From: Tenodera sinensis
Lineage: Eukaryota; Arthropoda; Insecta; Mantodea; Mantidae
DNA: 64,000 nucleotides
NCBI GenBank assembly: GCA_030765045.1
Contig: CM060963.1
Location: 98,549,854 to 98,613,853, forward strand
Direction: 5' to 3'
Within the stretch, counting starts at the first letter, position 1. Each line of letters begins with the position of its first letter. A program made the translations under genes and the position numbers. Below, one piece after another: positions 34,715 to 46,581 of the stretch. The notes under the pieces are model-generated. The model did no database searches and was not told the origin of the DNA. It saw only the letters and a list, made by a program, of their open reading frames with translations.

Positions 34715-37390
34715 TTAAATTTTTTTTAATACGTTGCCAAGGACAAGTCGTGGGCGTTTATAGCGTTCTCCAGTGTCCAAGTCGTATTCGCCTAGTCCCC
34801 GTATCAATTGGTTAAAACTGGAAGGGAGCTTGTTAAAGAAGGGCTGTGAAAGGATGCTGATGTATTGTTTTACTGAGGGAAAGTGAAGGTCCTTCTGAAT
34901 GGTAGCATTTGGTATATACCATGGAGAGTTTGTAGCCGTTCTTAAATAATGTGACTGAAGAACTTCTAGCTGTCTCAGGTGGGTTTGAGCTGCTACTCCC
35001 CAGATCTGGCAGGCATATGTAAAAGCTGGTCGAAGAACTTGCTTATACAACAGCAGTTTGTTGTCCAAGGACAGGTGAGATCTGTTTTAAAGAGGGTACA
35101 GCATTGCCATTATTTTATTTACCCTATTGCTGACGTCTTCCAGGTGCGTCTTCCAAGTAAGTTTGACGTCTAGGGTAACTCCCAGGTACTTGACCGAAGT
35201 GGACCACGGCACGCCTTCCCCCGCCAGGCGGATGGGTGCCACGTCAACCACTGGGCGACGGTCAAAGGTTATAGCTTGGTTTTTTGAGGGTGGATACGTA
35301 ACTACCATCGATTGAACCAGGTGGTCAGTAGGTCAGCGTAGTGTTGAATGCGCCTAGCTGACATATATTCTTTGAAGATGGTGATGTAACGGCGGTATCA
35401 TCTGCAAAAAGGTAGAGTGAGCACCGTGGTAATGTGGGTAGAGTATTCATATACAGGAGAAACAGTGTGGGTCCAAGTACACTGCCTTGGGGTACGCCGG
35501 CACGTATAGGATGAGAGGTGGAAGTAGCATCTTCATAAGCAACAGAGAAGACTGTTTTGAAGATAAGAGTGCAGTAGATGGATGAGATATGATGGAACTT
35601 GATATGTGAGGAGGCGGGAAATAAGTCCCTCATGCCACACGCTGTCGAAAGCCCTAGCTACGTCCAGCAGTAGGGCTGAGACGTAATGATGTCTGTTAAA
35701 AGCTGTGTATATCTCATCCACAAGCCGGAGAAATTGGTGAACAGTTGAGTGTGATGTTCTGAAGCCGAACTGTACGGGCCTAATTATGTTGTGCCTGTCT
35801 AAGGTACTCCTTAGCCGTGTCTGTACTACGTTCTCAAAGAGCTTGCTGAGAACGGGAAGTAAGCTAATGGGTCTATAGCTCTCTGGAGATGACGGATCTT
35901 TTCCTGCCTTGCAGATGGTAATAACTTTTGCATACTTCCATGCTTGTGGAAAGTGCGAAGCTCTAAGTATGGCACTGAAAATGTGAACCAGGAGTTTTAG
36001 CCAATCAGGTGGCAGGGCTTTGAGAGCGGCGTTTGTGATTCCGTCAAATCCTGGGGCTTTGTAGGGAGCAAGCTTGCGGATGTATCTTGTGATTTCCTGC
36101 ACCGACGTTTCTTCAAGGTCAGAGTAATCAGCAGGAACCTGGAGAAAGTTGGTAATCTCCGATTGGGCTTGGGCAATGTGGTCCTGGTCAGCTGAATCCG
36201 CTGCCATAAAAGATGTTTCCAAATATTTAGCTTGCAATTCAGCTTTTTCTTTTCCCGACTCAGCTGTCACCTGTCCGTGTCGAAGAGGTGGGTTTTGTTG
36301 TGGAATACCCATTAGTGCTTTGGTTGTCCACCAAAGAGAACCGACTTCTGGTTTTAGGTGACAAAGGTGGGACTCCCATTTGTTGTTTGAATGCTGGCGG
36401 AGTTCGACCTTGAGTTCCTCCTGTAGACGTCGATATAAAGCCTTGTCCTCCGGGGCCCTGGAGAACATATAACGTCTCCGGGCTCTGTTTTTGTTCTGTA
36501 TTAGGGCCCTTATCCTCCTAGGTAGAGGCTCGGTATTAAATTGGTGTACCTAGTGTTGGCGTTGGCGATGCGCTCTTGATTGCAGACACTATAGCCTCTG
36601 TCGTGTTTTTCACCAATACTTCAACTTCCTGGGAAGTTGTGCAGGGTTCAAGGCGTGGTTGAACTTGTTCCAGGTTGTAGGCGAGGGGACTGGCCGTGTT
36701 AGTTCGTATGTAGGTTTTAATGGAAAAGTGATGAGGACTGGATAGTGGTCAGAAGATATAGCTGGCACTGGACATAGAATTATGTGAGGTCTCACATTTT
36801 TGACTAGTGCGATATCAAGCCAATCTGGAGGTCTGCGATCACCGTAGTGTATGGTAGGTGAGTTAGGGACCTGTACTGAGATGGCTCTCGAGGTCACATA
36901 GGCATTTAACTTTTGGCCTCGGTGTGATATACAGGTGGAGTTCCAGTTTTGGTGTTTACTGTTGTAGTCGCCTGCGGCTATGGTTGGTACTGGGGAGGAG
37001 AACAGTAAATCCAGTTTCCTGTCTAGCAACGGTCTTGTTGGTGCAATATACACCGAGAACAGGTTTAGGGGACCACGAGCCGTGCTTAGCTGAATACCAG
37101 TAGCTTCCATGTTTCTAGTATTTGGTATGTCGAGTTGATGGTGGCACATGGAGTCATTTATGTATATTGCTGTTCCTCCAAAGCCATCTTCACGGTCCTT
37201 CCTATAGCACTTCATTCCAGGGATTTTCATCTTAATGTGCGGTTGCAGGTGTGTTTCCTGTACTAATACTACCTAGACTTTGTGCATTGCCAGAAAGTCT
37301 GTTAGTTCTTCTCGCCTGGGTCGCAGCCCATTTGCGTTCCAGTAGCATATTATTAGCTTAGGGAAGTCTGGTTTTGTAATGGGCGTACTA
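34715..37390 (-). pseudogene. Jockey-like ORF2: endonuclease and reverse transcriptase (at least 5 lesions)
   Basis: Endonuclease motifs are YWNANGL (near 37340), QETHLQP, AAGDYNSKHQNW and SSDHYPV. Reverse transcriptase motifs are APYKAPGFDGI, SYRPISLLPVLSKLFE, GVPQGSVLGP and the catalytic FADD. The C-terminus has ACQIWGVAA and ends at 34715. Lesions include an in-frame TAG near 37272, a frameshift near 36640, one near 35575, one near 35310 and a TAA at 35087-35089. More damage than in the first Jockey copy suggests an older insertion. Confidence 0.88.
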
Positions 37391-37522
37391 GGCATGACGA
37401 CTACAGAAGGTGACGGTGCGGATAAGCACTGTGTCCGCCGAAAATTGTTGGTGGGCGCGACAGTAGTGCTTCTGCCAGTGCGGCAGCAAACTGGATGCGG
37501 ATGTGACTTGGAATACGGTCAA

Positions 37523-39060
37523 TTACTTCATAAAAGGCCGAATCCATTTCCTCCTAGTTTGATCTGCGGGAGAGATGGCAGATGTCATTTGGTTTGCATT
37601 TGCTATGCTGGCTGGCGGTGTAGTCATATACTGTCGGTTTTCTCCTATTGGTTTAGCTTGTCGCTGAACGGCCAATGAGGAGTTGTTGGAGGAGTGTCTT
37701 GGATATTGTGCTTGTCTCTGAGGAAGTGCCGTTTTCTGAGACTCCTTGACCTGGTTTTCGGTGGCCTGCTGGTTTGAAGAGTTAGCAGCGGCAGCTGCAT
37801 AAGATGGGGAACTTAGGGGCTGGCGAGATGGTAAGCCAGGGTGCCTAGTTCCATAAAAGGCCTCCTTAGGAAGACTGCGAGGGTTCGGAACCCTAGGGGC
37901 GGCATCAACTCGAGACGGTGTTCCTCTCTTACGGCACTCCATCTCGTATCGTGCTTCCTCCCAAATGGTACATTTGGCGTAGCGACAGGAGTGGGCATCC
38001 CCACAGTTTGCACAGGTGGGCTGCGCCCTATCTATTAGCCTCTTTGGACAAGCATTTCTATCATGGCCTTTTTCTCCACAAAAGGCACAAACAGGGGAAA
38101 GTTTGCACCCTGCAGCTCCATGAGTGAACTGCTGACAGTTCGTGCACTGTTGAGGTCTACGGGGTGGTTTGTAGGCCTCAACTTTTACAACTGCAGAAAA
38201 CATCTGAGTTTCTTGGAATATCCCCTCAGTGACTTCTGACTTTTCTGATGCCACACGGAAGTCGGGCAGGGGACCTTTGTAGGGTCCACGAACTGCACGA
38301 AGCTAGGCTACGTTCACCACTGGGTAGCCCTTGCGCTTTAAGAGGTCTGACACCTCTTCAGTAGTAATGTACTGAGGCACGTTTTTTATGGTCACGCGCA
38401 GTCTCTTTTCCTCAGCCAAGGGAGTGGCGATGACTTCTAGTTTTTATGATTCAAAAAACCGGCGAACTTGCCTATGGGCTTCAGAGGAAGTTGTCTGTAT
38501 GCACACTGTTTGTCGTGCATTTTTCACAGTAAATAGAGGCTCTCTTGCCTCACGGAAGTGATGAATAACCTTCCTAGCATCCTCAGGATTGCGTAGAAAG
38601 ATTGGTGTAGTCCTTCTTGTTCTTTGTTGCGGCTGTTGTGCAACATTGCCTGTTTGGCCTGAATTTGGGGTTGTTGCTGAAGTAGCAACGTCCTCGTTCA
38701 TACTATCTGCAGCACAGTTTTGAGCAGAGGTAGTAGCCAGAGCCTGATACTGGTTTACTGTATATACTGGGATGAGAGGATGTATTTGTCTTGCTCTTTG
38801 GCTGTACTGTGTGCCACTGTTGTTGAGATTTTGTGGCCTGGTCGTCATGGAATAGATAACTATCTATTGCATCCACTCGTGCCTTGTGTGCGGCCATGGT
38901 GCGATATAGTTGAGTAATATCACATCGGGGCACATCTTCTTTAGGCAGCATTTCGAGGAGCTGGGAATCAGCTTGGACGATGTAAGCTTGCCTTGCTTGG
39001 CACTCGCTTACAAGGATGTTGTGGACGGGGTCCTCCAAGGGCAATGCTGGCGCCTTGATG
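37523..39060 (-). pseudogene. Jockey-like ORF1 (gag-like) with stops and a frameshift
   Basis: The C-terminal open part (37523-38254) contains three Cys/His knuckles, CTNCQQFTHGAAGC, CAFCGEKGHDRNAC and CANCGDAHSCRYAKC, followed by a Gln/Pro/Ser-rich tail. Upstream pieces at 38444-38848 and 38703-39044 are in different frames, joined by a frameshift near 38800. In-frame stops are at 38444-38446 and near 38303. An RNA-binding chaperone role is known for this family. Confidence 0.85.
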
Positions 39061-39250
39061 AGTTCCTCTCCAAGGAACGTTAGTATATTACCCCCTCAAG
39101 GTAATACAAGGTCATATTTCCAGAATCTTTAGTCAGGGGACTAGGCATGTCGTCGTCAAGTTTGGTGAGCGCGGTTTGCCCGGGTAACAGAGGACCGGAC
39201 CAAAAGGCACCTTACCAGTAATAAACCTGATGGCTAAGGTCTTGTTACCC

Positions 39251-39996
39251 TACCGACCGGTCTTTGGAGTTTTTTTAGTGTGCTTTAAAAGCACAAAAGT
39301 TGTGTGGTGAGAGTACAATTGGTACAGAAAAGTTTGCACCAATCGGTCAGTAGAATATAATGACCAATCACAACGCCGGGATGATGGAATAAAAACAGTT
39401 TCCTCAGTTGTCAACGCCAATGGATGATGAAACATCTAGGGCGCATTACACAATGCAGTGTAGAGCTTCACTCTGGTTCGTTCGTTAATCTTCACAAATG
39501 GGTGCAAGCGCCAATCAGCGCGTTGCAAGAGCACAAGAAAAGTTACGTCCGCTTCTCACGAAGTTTGGAACGCAACCTTTTCTATTTTGTTGACTTCTTA
39601 AAGCTTATATACTCGAAGGTTAGTTTCTATTTGTATCTTTATTTACAGCGACCACGTGATGTGTCACAAACTACGAGTATTTTCAGATAATTTCTTACGA
39701 CGTAGTTAATCTAATTACTAACATATTACATTGCAAGCAAAGTCTAGTTTAAATTACAGACAGAAACTGTTCTCGGTGATCCAAAGCAGGTCACCGTATG
39801 GGGTTCTTGGGAAGCCCGCTATATGTATATACTGTAAATAGATCTAAACGTAAATGCAATGTAAATATTAAGTATGTTAGCTGGGCCTAATGTACCAGCA
39901 CCAAACAATTTTTCTAAATAAACAAAGTAAGTTTAAATATTTTAGTAAATTTTTCTGAGTAAAAATATTAGCAGAGTTCTTGTACACTGTAAATAG
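39251..39996. other. unannotated spacer
   Basis: No recognised feature. An 88-codon open frame at 39424-39690 has no supporting signals. Confidence 0.35.
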
Positions 39997-40003
39997 CTTT
40001 GTG

Positions 40004-40069
<66 letters not shown>
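39997..40069. repeat. (GT)n microsatellite
   Basis: A dinucleotide run of about 35 units with one early interruption. Confidence 0.97.
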
Positions 40070-40070
<1 letters not shown>

Positions 40071-40317
40071 ACATATAGGATGTTAATTTTTACTTGTGCC
40101 TTTGCTTTTCACATTATGACATCGCTCTTTGAAGTGAGTCTACGGTTATCTACAAATGCACCTTCGTTTTGCGCCATTTAACCATCAACCAGGAAAATTA
40201 GAATAATTTGTCCACAATTTTGAAGATTTTCATATTTTGCAGTTTTCTCCAAAATTAGCCGACACACTGTTTTTGTGCATTGTTCACGTCACGCTAAGGA
40301 AGAAATCTATTGTATGC

Positions 40318-40416
40318 AACATCATTCTGTTTCCTCGACTTCTTTGGTAACAATAATTCCAATGTAAACCTCTCTGCTGCTTGCAAACTGTCTTCTGTTT
40401 CTGCCGAATCCATTTG
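40318..40416 (-). pseudogene. coding-like fragment, related to 41825-41914
   Basis: The minus strand reads ATG then MDSAETEDSLQAAERFTLEL and on to LPKKSRK. The second fragment 1.5 kb away gives a similar peptide, with an in-frame 3-base length difference and many third-position changes. The ancestral sequence was therefore probably coding. The family is not identified; similar N-terminal text occurs in some arthropod tyrosine-recombinase-like proteins, as far as I recall. Confidence 0.4.
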
Positions 40417-40584
40417 CGAGTCTTCAAATAACGAGCTACTTCGTTAATCAACACAAGGCGTCAGATTAATTTACAAATAACTTCCGTCGCAAGAAACAAG
40501 GGTGGAAGCAAAGAGGAGTTATTTATGATAACAGTCAAAAGCAAGATTTTATTCTGCGAATAAGAGTAAAATTACTTTGAATAT

Positions 40585-40804
40585 GGGGAAAACATATTTT
40601 GTTTAACGACGCTGTCAATTGCCAGGATCACATCAGCGTCGCTGGTGTGCCGGAATTTCGTCCCGCACGAGTTATTTTACGTGTCAGTAAATCTACTGAC
40701 ATGGAGCTGTAGTTTTAAGCACACTTAAAAACTATCGATCTGGGTCGGATTTGAACCCGCCACCTTGGGATCAGTAGGCCAACTGAGCCACCCAGACCGA
40801 CAAA
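40585..40804 (-). mobile_element. tRNA-derived SINE, family S1
   Basis: Reverse-oriented copy. The B-box region is GGTTCAAATCC-like (gatttgaacccgcc on the given strand) and the tail is 'gcgtcgttaaacaaa'. A 9-bp flanking repeat TTTGAATAT (40576-40584 and 40805-40813) supports a target-site duplication. Confidence 0.85.
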
Positions 40805-41178
40805 TTTGAATATCGGTGTCATACACCACACTTACATATCGACTATATTTATACACAAATTATAGCTTATGAATGGCTTATTTTCGTATCTGTGATGCTA
40901 TGATGTTCACTTGTGTCGTTTTAGAAATAAAGCTAAAGATAGCCCATAATATGCATTGAGGCAAGGCCTGCTACCAAGGTAGGGCTGGATCAATGGTACT
41001 CACAGGCTGACTAGTTCCTTTAAGTCCATTTTCCTGTAGGATAAATTCTATTTGCTTACATACCAAGAATACTTAAAACGTTCGATAATTTTGTTTACAA
41101 TTCACTTCTTAAACTGAAATATTCTAAATTTTTGAAACTTTTTGGAAACTTACTCAGAAACTAGACTTTAGCTCTAAT

Positions 41179-41585
41179 TTAATTTAAATTTAAACACTGT
41201 TTCCAGCTCATTCTGTCTCGTGCTAGCCTCGTGCAATGATCTCCAAACACTTCACTCTCCACTAAATTCTTGGGACCATTTCTGTCGTGAACGTATTCTG
41301 CTTCTTTTATCAAAACTAGGATCCCAAGTCGTTGTGGCATAGGCCCATCTGCTTTGAGACATCCTGGCCACGTGTTTTCCCCATCGCCATTCAAGGGTTC
41401 TTGCTGTATTGGCCGCACCCTCCATTCCGCTCTTTCTTCTTAGCTCCTCAATTCGTACGTTGTCCCTGAGTCTGATTTGCAATATTTTCCTTAACAATTT
41501 CTGCTGGCACACCTGTATCACCTTAATCTGTTTTCTCGTAAATGTCCAAGTCTGACTGCTATAGAGGAGCACTTGGATTAATTAA
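41179..41585 (-). pseudogene. RTE-like LINE, reverse transcriptase C-terminus
   Basis: It begins with VLLYSSQTWTFTRKQI and contains LEWRWGKHVARMSQSRWA, variants of the C-terminal VLLYGSETW and KWRWAGHVARM motifs common in arthropod RTE-type endonuclease-reverse transcriptases. A frameshift near 41265 is needed to reach the end (RDRMSWKQCLNLN). Only the last 130 residues or so survive; it is a 5'-truncated insertion or remnant. Confidence 0.8.
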
Positions 41586-41824
41586 CACGAAACAAATGCA
41601 TAATTGGTCTTTTGAGAAAACAATAATGTGGACTGTGCAGTTATTACAATTTGAAATGGTAATTCCTTGGGCGGAAGAAGTCGAAATAGTTGTTTAGGTG
41701 TACGATTTGTTATATGGTTTTGACTTCATCTTCAAAGTGTGCTAACAACACATTTCCACTGTAATTAGATTGTCTCTTAGTTGTTTCCTACATTGCACTA
41801 TTAAAAAGCCTGTTTATGTCCTAT

Positions 41825-41914
41825 TTACCATTTCCTCGACTTTTTGGCAGCAATTCTAATGTTACCCTCTCCGCTGCTTGTAAACTTTCGGCTGGGTCTT
41901 CAGATTCCATAAGT
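41825..41914 (-). pseudogene. coding-like fragment, related to 40318-40416
   Basis: The minus strand reads ATG and MESEDPAESLQAAERVTLEL then LPKSRGNGK and a stop. See the partner at 40318-40416. The two share orientation. Confidence 0.4.
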
Positions 41915-42188
41915 TAGAACATTCAAATTAAGGTTAGAATAATTTTTTATTTAAGATTATTGTGTACGGTGTTACATTTAAAATAAGGGAGTAGTCACTG
42001 TGATAAAATAGGATATTGTTAAAATCTGACGCTATGTTTACAATTTCTATTTAGTTCAAAGCACATACGCGTATACTTCCAGATTAGGAGATAACATTTC
42101 CATCCTTCATTCTCTTTTCTCTCTGGCTCTCAAAATCAAGTAATATGTTTCAAAATTAAATGAATGGCCTGCTACGTTTTCCTAACAT

Positions 42189-42767
42189 CAGTTCTGCCAG
42201 GTTTTTGGTAGAGAAAATCCCTCTAAAGACCTTCAAAATCCCTCAAAAACAAAATAATTCCCTTTTTGCTCATAAAACCTAACTTTTGCTGACTTGCTTT
42301 CATATAAGACTGCAACTCATCTAGAATACTTTGTCGTTTCGGACTTCTTGAAAAGTACTAACAAACTAGTTGTAGCAGTGACTCAACATTTTTGAGAATA
42401 CATTCTGATGCAGCACTAACAACCAAATTAGGAGAATGGCAATGTAACCAAAAACAAAAATGTCATCATTTTCCTTTGGAAAATGAAATACAAAAGAATT
42501 GTGTTCGCCCATCATGAGATTGGCGCTATCGGCTCAGTATTGTTTTCAATACAGAGTCTTAATTAAGTAAAACTTTCATTTAATGCTGAAACGTCTAATG
42601 CAGAAACATTCTTAGTTAAAAGCAGAAGTACATAGGTAAATGAATTTGAATTCTTGACTTTAAAGATTTTACTTGAAAAATCCCTTAATTTCCAAAGAAT
42701 TCTCTCATTCCCTTTTGAGTTAAAAACCACCTACGTCAAGGGAAAAATCCTTGACCTGGCAACACTG
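42189..42767 (-). mobile_element. hAT transposon, internally deleted
   Basis: 579 bp bounded by a perfect 8-bp target-site duplication CCTAACAT (42181-42188 and 42768-42775), the hallmark length for hAT elements. Terminal inverted repeats are CAGTTCTGCCAGGT on the left and CAGTGTTGCCAGGT (complement) on the right, 12 of 14 identical, with the CAG start usual in hAT. The interior carries a transposase remnant on the minus strand. Confidence 0.92.
42195..42530 (-). pseudogene. hAT transposase fragment
   Basis: Minus-strand translation gives NLMMGEHNSFVFHFPKENDD, then after a frameshift HCHSPNLVVSAASECILKNV, a stop, and YFSRSPKRQSILDELQSYMK. In hAT-derived and ZMYM/ZBED-like proteins the corresponding text is a GKHNS motif followed by a CHSLALCAS motif and RSPKRQ. 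It belongs to the RNase H-fold catalytic core. Stops and a frameshift make it non-functional, and most of the protein is deleted. Confidence 0.8.
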
Positions 42768-43625
42768 CCTAACATTGATGATAAGGTTATGGAGGTGATT
42801 TTATTATATTAGACCACATAAGTTAATGATGGTGCCAGAAATGCCAAGAGTGTAATTTAGGTTGATTATCCAAAGTAGCGACCTTTTCGATACAGTTTTA
42901 GATTCATGAGGCTCGGATGTGTGTATCTTTTTATTCTTTAAGTCGCTAAGCAGACATTTTAGGAATTATTATGCATTATTATCCAGCCTCATAATAGGAT
43001 CAATGTCAAACGACTAGAGATAAAGGAGCATACCAAACTGCACTGTGATCTGTGAAAGTAGTTCTTATCTAGGAACAACTGAAAATTGCTTATCACCTTG
43101 CCAAATGTTTAGCGATGATAAAGCAGCAAACATAAACACGTAGCGATTTAACTCGTAGGGTTTGGATGCAAATAGAAATACCTGTACGATTTTGTAAAAT
43201 GTTTACACCAGAGGTGCAGGAGCAAAGAAAACACACAGTGATGAACCATACGAATTTAGGAATAATACAGGGGTTCTGAAAGCAACTGAATGTTGCCAAA
43301 TGCTTAACGATCCGCCAAAATAGTTCCGCACACATTAGAACATAATAAATGAAAATGCCTAAGGAACCGTTAGGGGATTCCGAACTATCTGAGATACTGG
43401 GAGCAAATGAACATCTTGTAAGATTTAGCCAAATGGCGAGTAATCCATCATTATGATCTCAGTGTTCCTTTGGATCCAGTGGCAATTAAAAATGTCCGTC
43501 ATATCGCTCAGAACATTTAGGAGATGGGGAAAAAATCAAATTGTCCAGGAATAGTTGTATGTCAATCAAAGTGCGTGCCGACGTCGTATTGCAAGGCATC
43601 AGTGTGAGTGAAGACGACACCATAG

Positions 43626-43751
43626 AAGCGGCAGGAAGATTCAGAATCGGAAGGAATACCTAGTTGGTCTAGTAGTGAGAACCATGAAGAGCTGAAACGT
43701 GACAATCTGGAAGAAGTGAAGTTGCTCATTAATACCCTAATGAGCAGGTAA
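43626..43751 (+). CDS. possible exon or gene fragment, acidic peptide
   Basis: A 41-codon stretch reads KRQEDSESEGIPSW, then SSSENHEELKRDNLEEVKLL and on to INTLMSR before a TAA. It is preceded by CATAG (acceptor-like) and ends at AG followed by GTAAGG (donor-like, overlapping the stop). The composition looks coding, but the family is not recognised and neighbouring exons were not found. It may be a relic. Confidence 0.25.
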   Translation, partial: KRQEDSESEGIPSWSSSENHEELKRDNLEEVKLLINTLMSR

Positions 43752-44349
43752 GGGACAAAAGAGGGGGATATGGCTGTAGGTGTATGTAGAACTGTGTAAT
43801 TTCAGCAAGGAAAAGACATGAGAATCATTTTACATATCAGCACATGCTAAGTTACAACGTCGATGATCGTTTTCGCGAATGACTGTTTCTTTTTTCTTCA
43901 CAATTTTACAGATATATAATAGCTTCCTGGGAATTTCAAACTCTTTATTTCTCTCTGACCAACACATTTCCTTTTATGCTAAAGGAATGAGGATCCGCAC
44001 TCAAATTCATCCATGACATACCTTCAGAATACACAGACAAGGAAAACAGTATTCATACAGTACCATAATCAAATTGATTACTGATATTTCATTTTAAATT
44101 AAAGCGCTAAGATTTTGATTTCAAGACTACACCATTAAATAGACGTAAGGATTAAATAAACCTGCTTCTTGAAAATTAGCAATGTCCCAATTCTGGCGCT
44201 ATTTGACACGGAAAAAAGTATTAATACACCACTAGAAATGTAAATATAGAAACCATAACAGAGTTTGTATCAATGCCAATGCCTTTAATGGCAAGCTGCA
44301 CCTATTTCGCGTTAGTTCTGATATGTGATGAATGCTATGCAACAGAAAA

Positions 44350-44812
44350 ATGGGCAGCAAAAGTAAAGAAACACCAAAGCGGGAAGGCAAATAGTTATTT
44401 CCCAATGTCAAAAGAGAAAATCTTTTTCAGGAATTTCTGATTATATTGGAAGAAACCAGGCAACTGTGCACATCATAATAACGCGACATAGAGAAATAAA
44501 TGACTTATTAACAGAAATGATCAGAAATAAGAGTTTACCACAGAAACTAATGCAAAGAGAAAAAATATCTTAATAACAATTGTCAAAAATCTGATGTGTT
44601 GCACTCACATGACTTTCTCTACTCTTGTACTAATCGTTCATACAAACTCTTATTCCTATAAATGCTTTTTTTCTTTGGATTCAGGGGGTCTCAAAACATA
44701 TTTCCGTTGAAATCTCGACATCGAATTTTTGGGTGGAATACAATACCCTACTTACTAGTAGAGAAAGTAAAAATGAACAATGATCCATTTCACGAAAGTT
44801 TTAAGTTTTCCG

Positions 44813-44890
<78 letters not shown>

Positions 44891-46250
44891 AATATTTCCG
44901 AAATGGTTAAGCCTACAAGAAAATTCATTGAGACATAAGTTGTGCATTTTAGCAAGATCTACATTTTTGTATAGTATGATTTGGTCTATCTCTAACGGTT
45001 TACCAGTTATGCAAAAGTCGTCCAGAGTAAATACGACTACAGGAACTATAGCCAGAAAATTCAAGATATACATTTCATTTGCCATAAAAATATCTCAAAC
45101 ATATATTTTAATCAAAATCGTTAGAGGCATTTTCAAGAAAATAAACATTTTCGAAAAATTTTCCAGGTAAAGGGTAGTTTAGGGTGGGACTATTTTCTTC
45201 AAAATCTTCGTGTCGCATCCTTAAAATACATTAAACTTAAATACCAACTTTGGTTTTTAACCGACTTTTCATTTTTGAGTTATGCTGTCCACAGACTGAC
45301 ACACACGGACCTTTTTCTAAAAATGCTTTTTTTGGACTCGGGGGGGGGGGGTGTTTCAAAACATACATGAAACTCCAAAATCTGTGAAATCTCGACATCG
45401 AATTTTTGGGTGGAATGCAATACTTCCCCTACTTACCAGTAGAGAAAGTAAACAAGATGTTAAGCTAACAGCTCATGTACTGCTGATTACTGATTACTGA
45501 TCAGTTCGGCACACCAAAGGCTGTTAGCTATATTCTAAAGTATGGAGCTAGGGTGCATACAAGCAAACCCTACATCAGCAGGAAGAACGAGAAATTGAAG
45601 CTTGAATTTGCTTGATACATATAAGCAAGAAGAAGGTTTCTACGATGAAGTACTGTTTACAGCTGAAAGTAACTTTTCAACTTATATATTACTGCACCTT
45701 GACCTGAAATTTTAATTCAATAAATGGTAATACGAAATGAAATGTAAAAAATCGATTAAGTGTTGCATTATCAACTGAACTTATTTGTAAATGATAAGCA
45801 GAATTTTGGTGTGGAGAAGACCAAATATTGAGCTTGAGTCCAAACCATTCAAGACATATTGAAGTCGGTTGGTGCAGAAGTTATGGTATGGGGATGCATG
45901 GTACATATGGTATTTGCTAACTTCCTTTTTGTTGTAGATAACACAGATTTCAGTATTTGAATATCCTGAAGGTATTGATACCTTGCACTTAGGCTAGGAT
46001 TACTACCACCAACAAAGTATAACCCTAAGTATACAAGGGAAATAGTACGTATGTGTTTGTTGCACCATATTCCCCACATTCTCAAGTTCTCCAGTTCCAG
46101 CACAGAGCACAGACCTTAATCCAATTGAACATCTTTGTAGTGCACTTGATAGAATGGCCTGAAAACATGACATATGAAGTAACGTGGCTCTGAAACAGTA
46201 TCTACAACAAGAATGGCAAAATCCTACATTAGAGTCTTAGAGACTACGAA
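44350..46250 (+). pseudogene. Tc1-type transposase, decayed and interrupted
   Basis: The N-terminal helix-turn-helix part lies before the R1 insertion (MGSKSKETPKR, then ISDYIGRNQATVHIIITRHR). After it come KPYISRKNEKLKLEFA, VLFTAESNFST (for the usual VLFTDESKF, first catalytic Asp changed to Ala), VWRRPNIELESK, VMVWGCM and PIEHLCSALDRMA. Numerous stops and frameshifts occur. The family's enzyme cuts and pastes at TA dinucleotides. Confidence 0.85.
44585..45452 (-). repeat. non-coding repeat R1, two tandem units inside Tc1
   Basis: Unit 1 (44585-44772) is internally deleted, keeping both ends. Unit 2 (44773-45452) follows head to tail and carries (CA)n at 44814-44888 and a G-run near 45341-45351. 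The surrounding Tc1 reading text resumes on both sides, which places the outer R1 boundaries at about 44585 and 45452 with little or no target duplication. Confidence 0.85.
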
Positions 46251-46277
46251 AAAAAAAAAAAAAAAAAAAAAAAAAAT
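46251..46277 (+). repeat. poly(A) tract within the Tc1 element
   Basis: About 26 consecutive A bases shortly after the transposase remnant. No flanking duplication was noted. Confidence 0.8.
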
Positions 46278-46581
46278 AGAAACTAGTGATGCATAGAAGA
46301 GTGCCTACAAAGTACTAACATTGTTATTATATTTAGGTAAATTGTCATTTTCTTGGTATGTTTGAATACTTTTTTCCCCATTGTGTGAAGCCAGCTGGTA
46401 CAAAATGCTTATTTACTTTACGCAGAAGACTAATTGAGTTAATCGTTTTATACATATTGAACCGGGAGGAAACACCATAGTTTGTTCAGCAAATAATATC
46501 TCTGGTTTTTATCTTTAGTTCTAATAAACAAATATATTTTAAATAAGCACCGGTGTATGAATATTTTTCTCCACGGCTGTA

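Larger units (their letters stand above)
34699..39250 (-). mobile_element. second Jockey-like LINE, decayed
   Basis: Minus-strand element with ORF1 at the high end, ORF2 next and an interrupted poly(A) tail at the low end (T-runs 34700-34730). ORF order and domains match the Jockey element at 9176-17976, but the sequence is clearly a different family. The 5' end lies somewhere in 39070-39250; no target-site duplication was found. Confidence 0.8.
44200..46581 (+). mobile_element. Tc1-like DNA transposon split by R1 repeats
   Basis: Left terminal repeat near 44200-44232 (gacacggaaaaaagtattaa) and right terminal repeat 46553-46581 (complement begins TACAGCCGTGGAGAAAAATA) match imperfectly as inverted copies, and both ends are TA. 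Removing R1 sequence at about 44585-45452 leaves about 1.5 kb, the standard Tc1 length. The transposase is heavily decayed. Confidence 0.8.
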
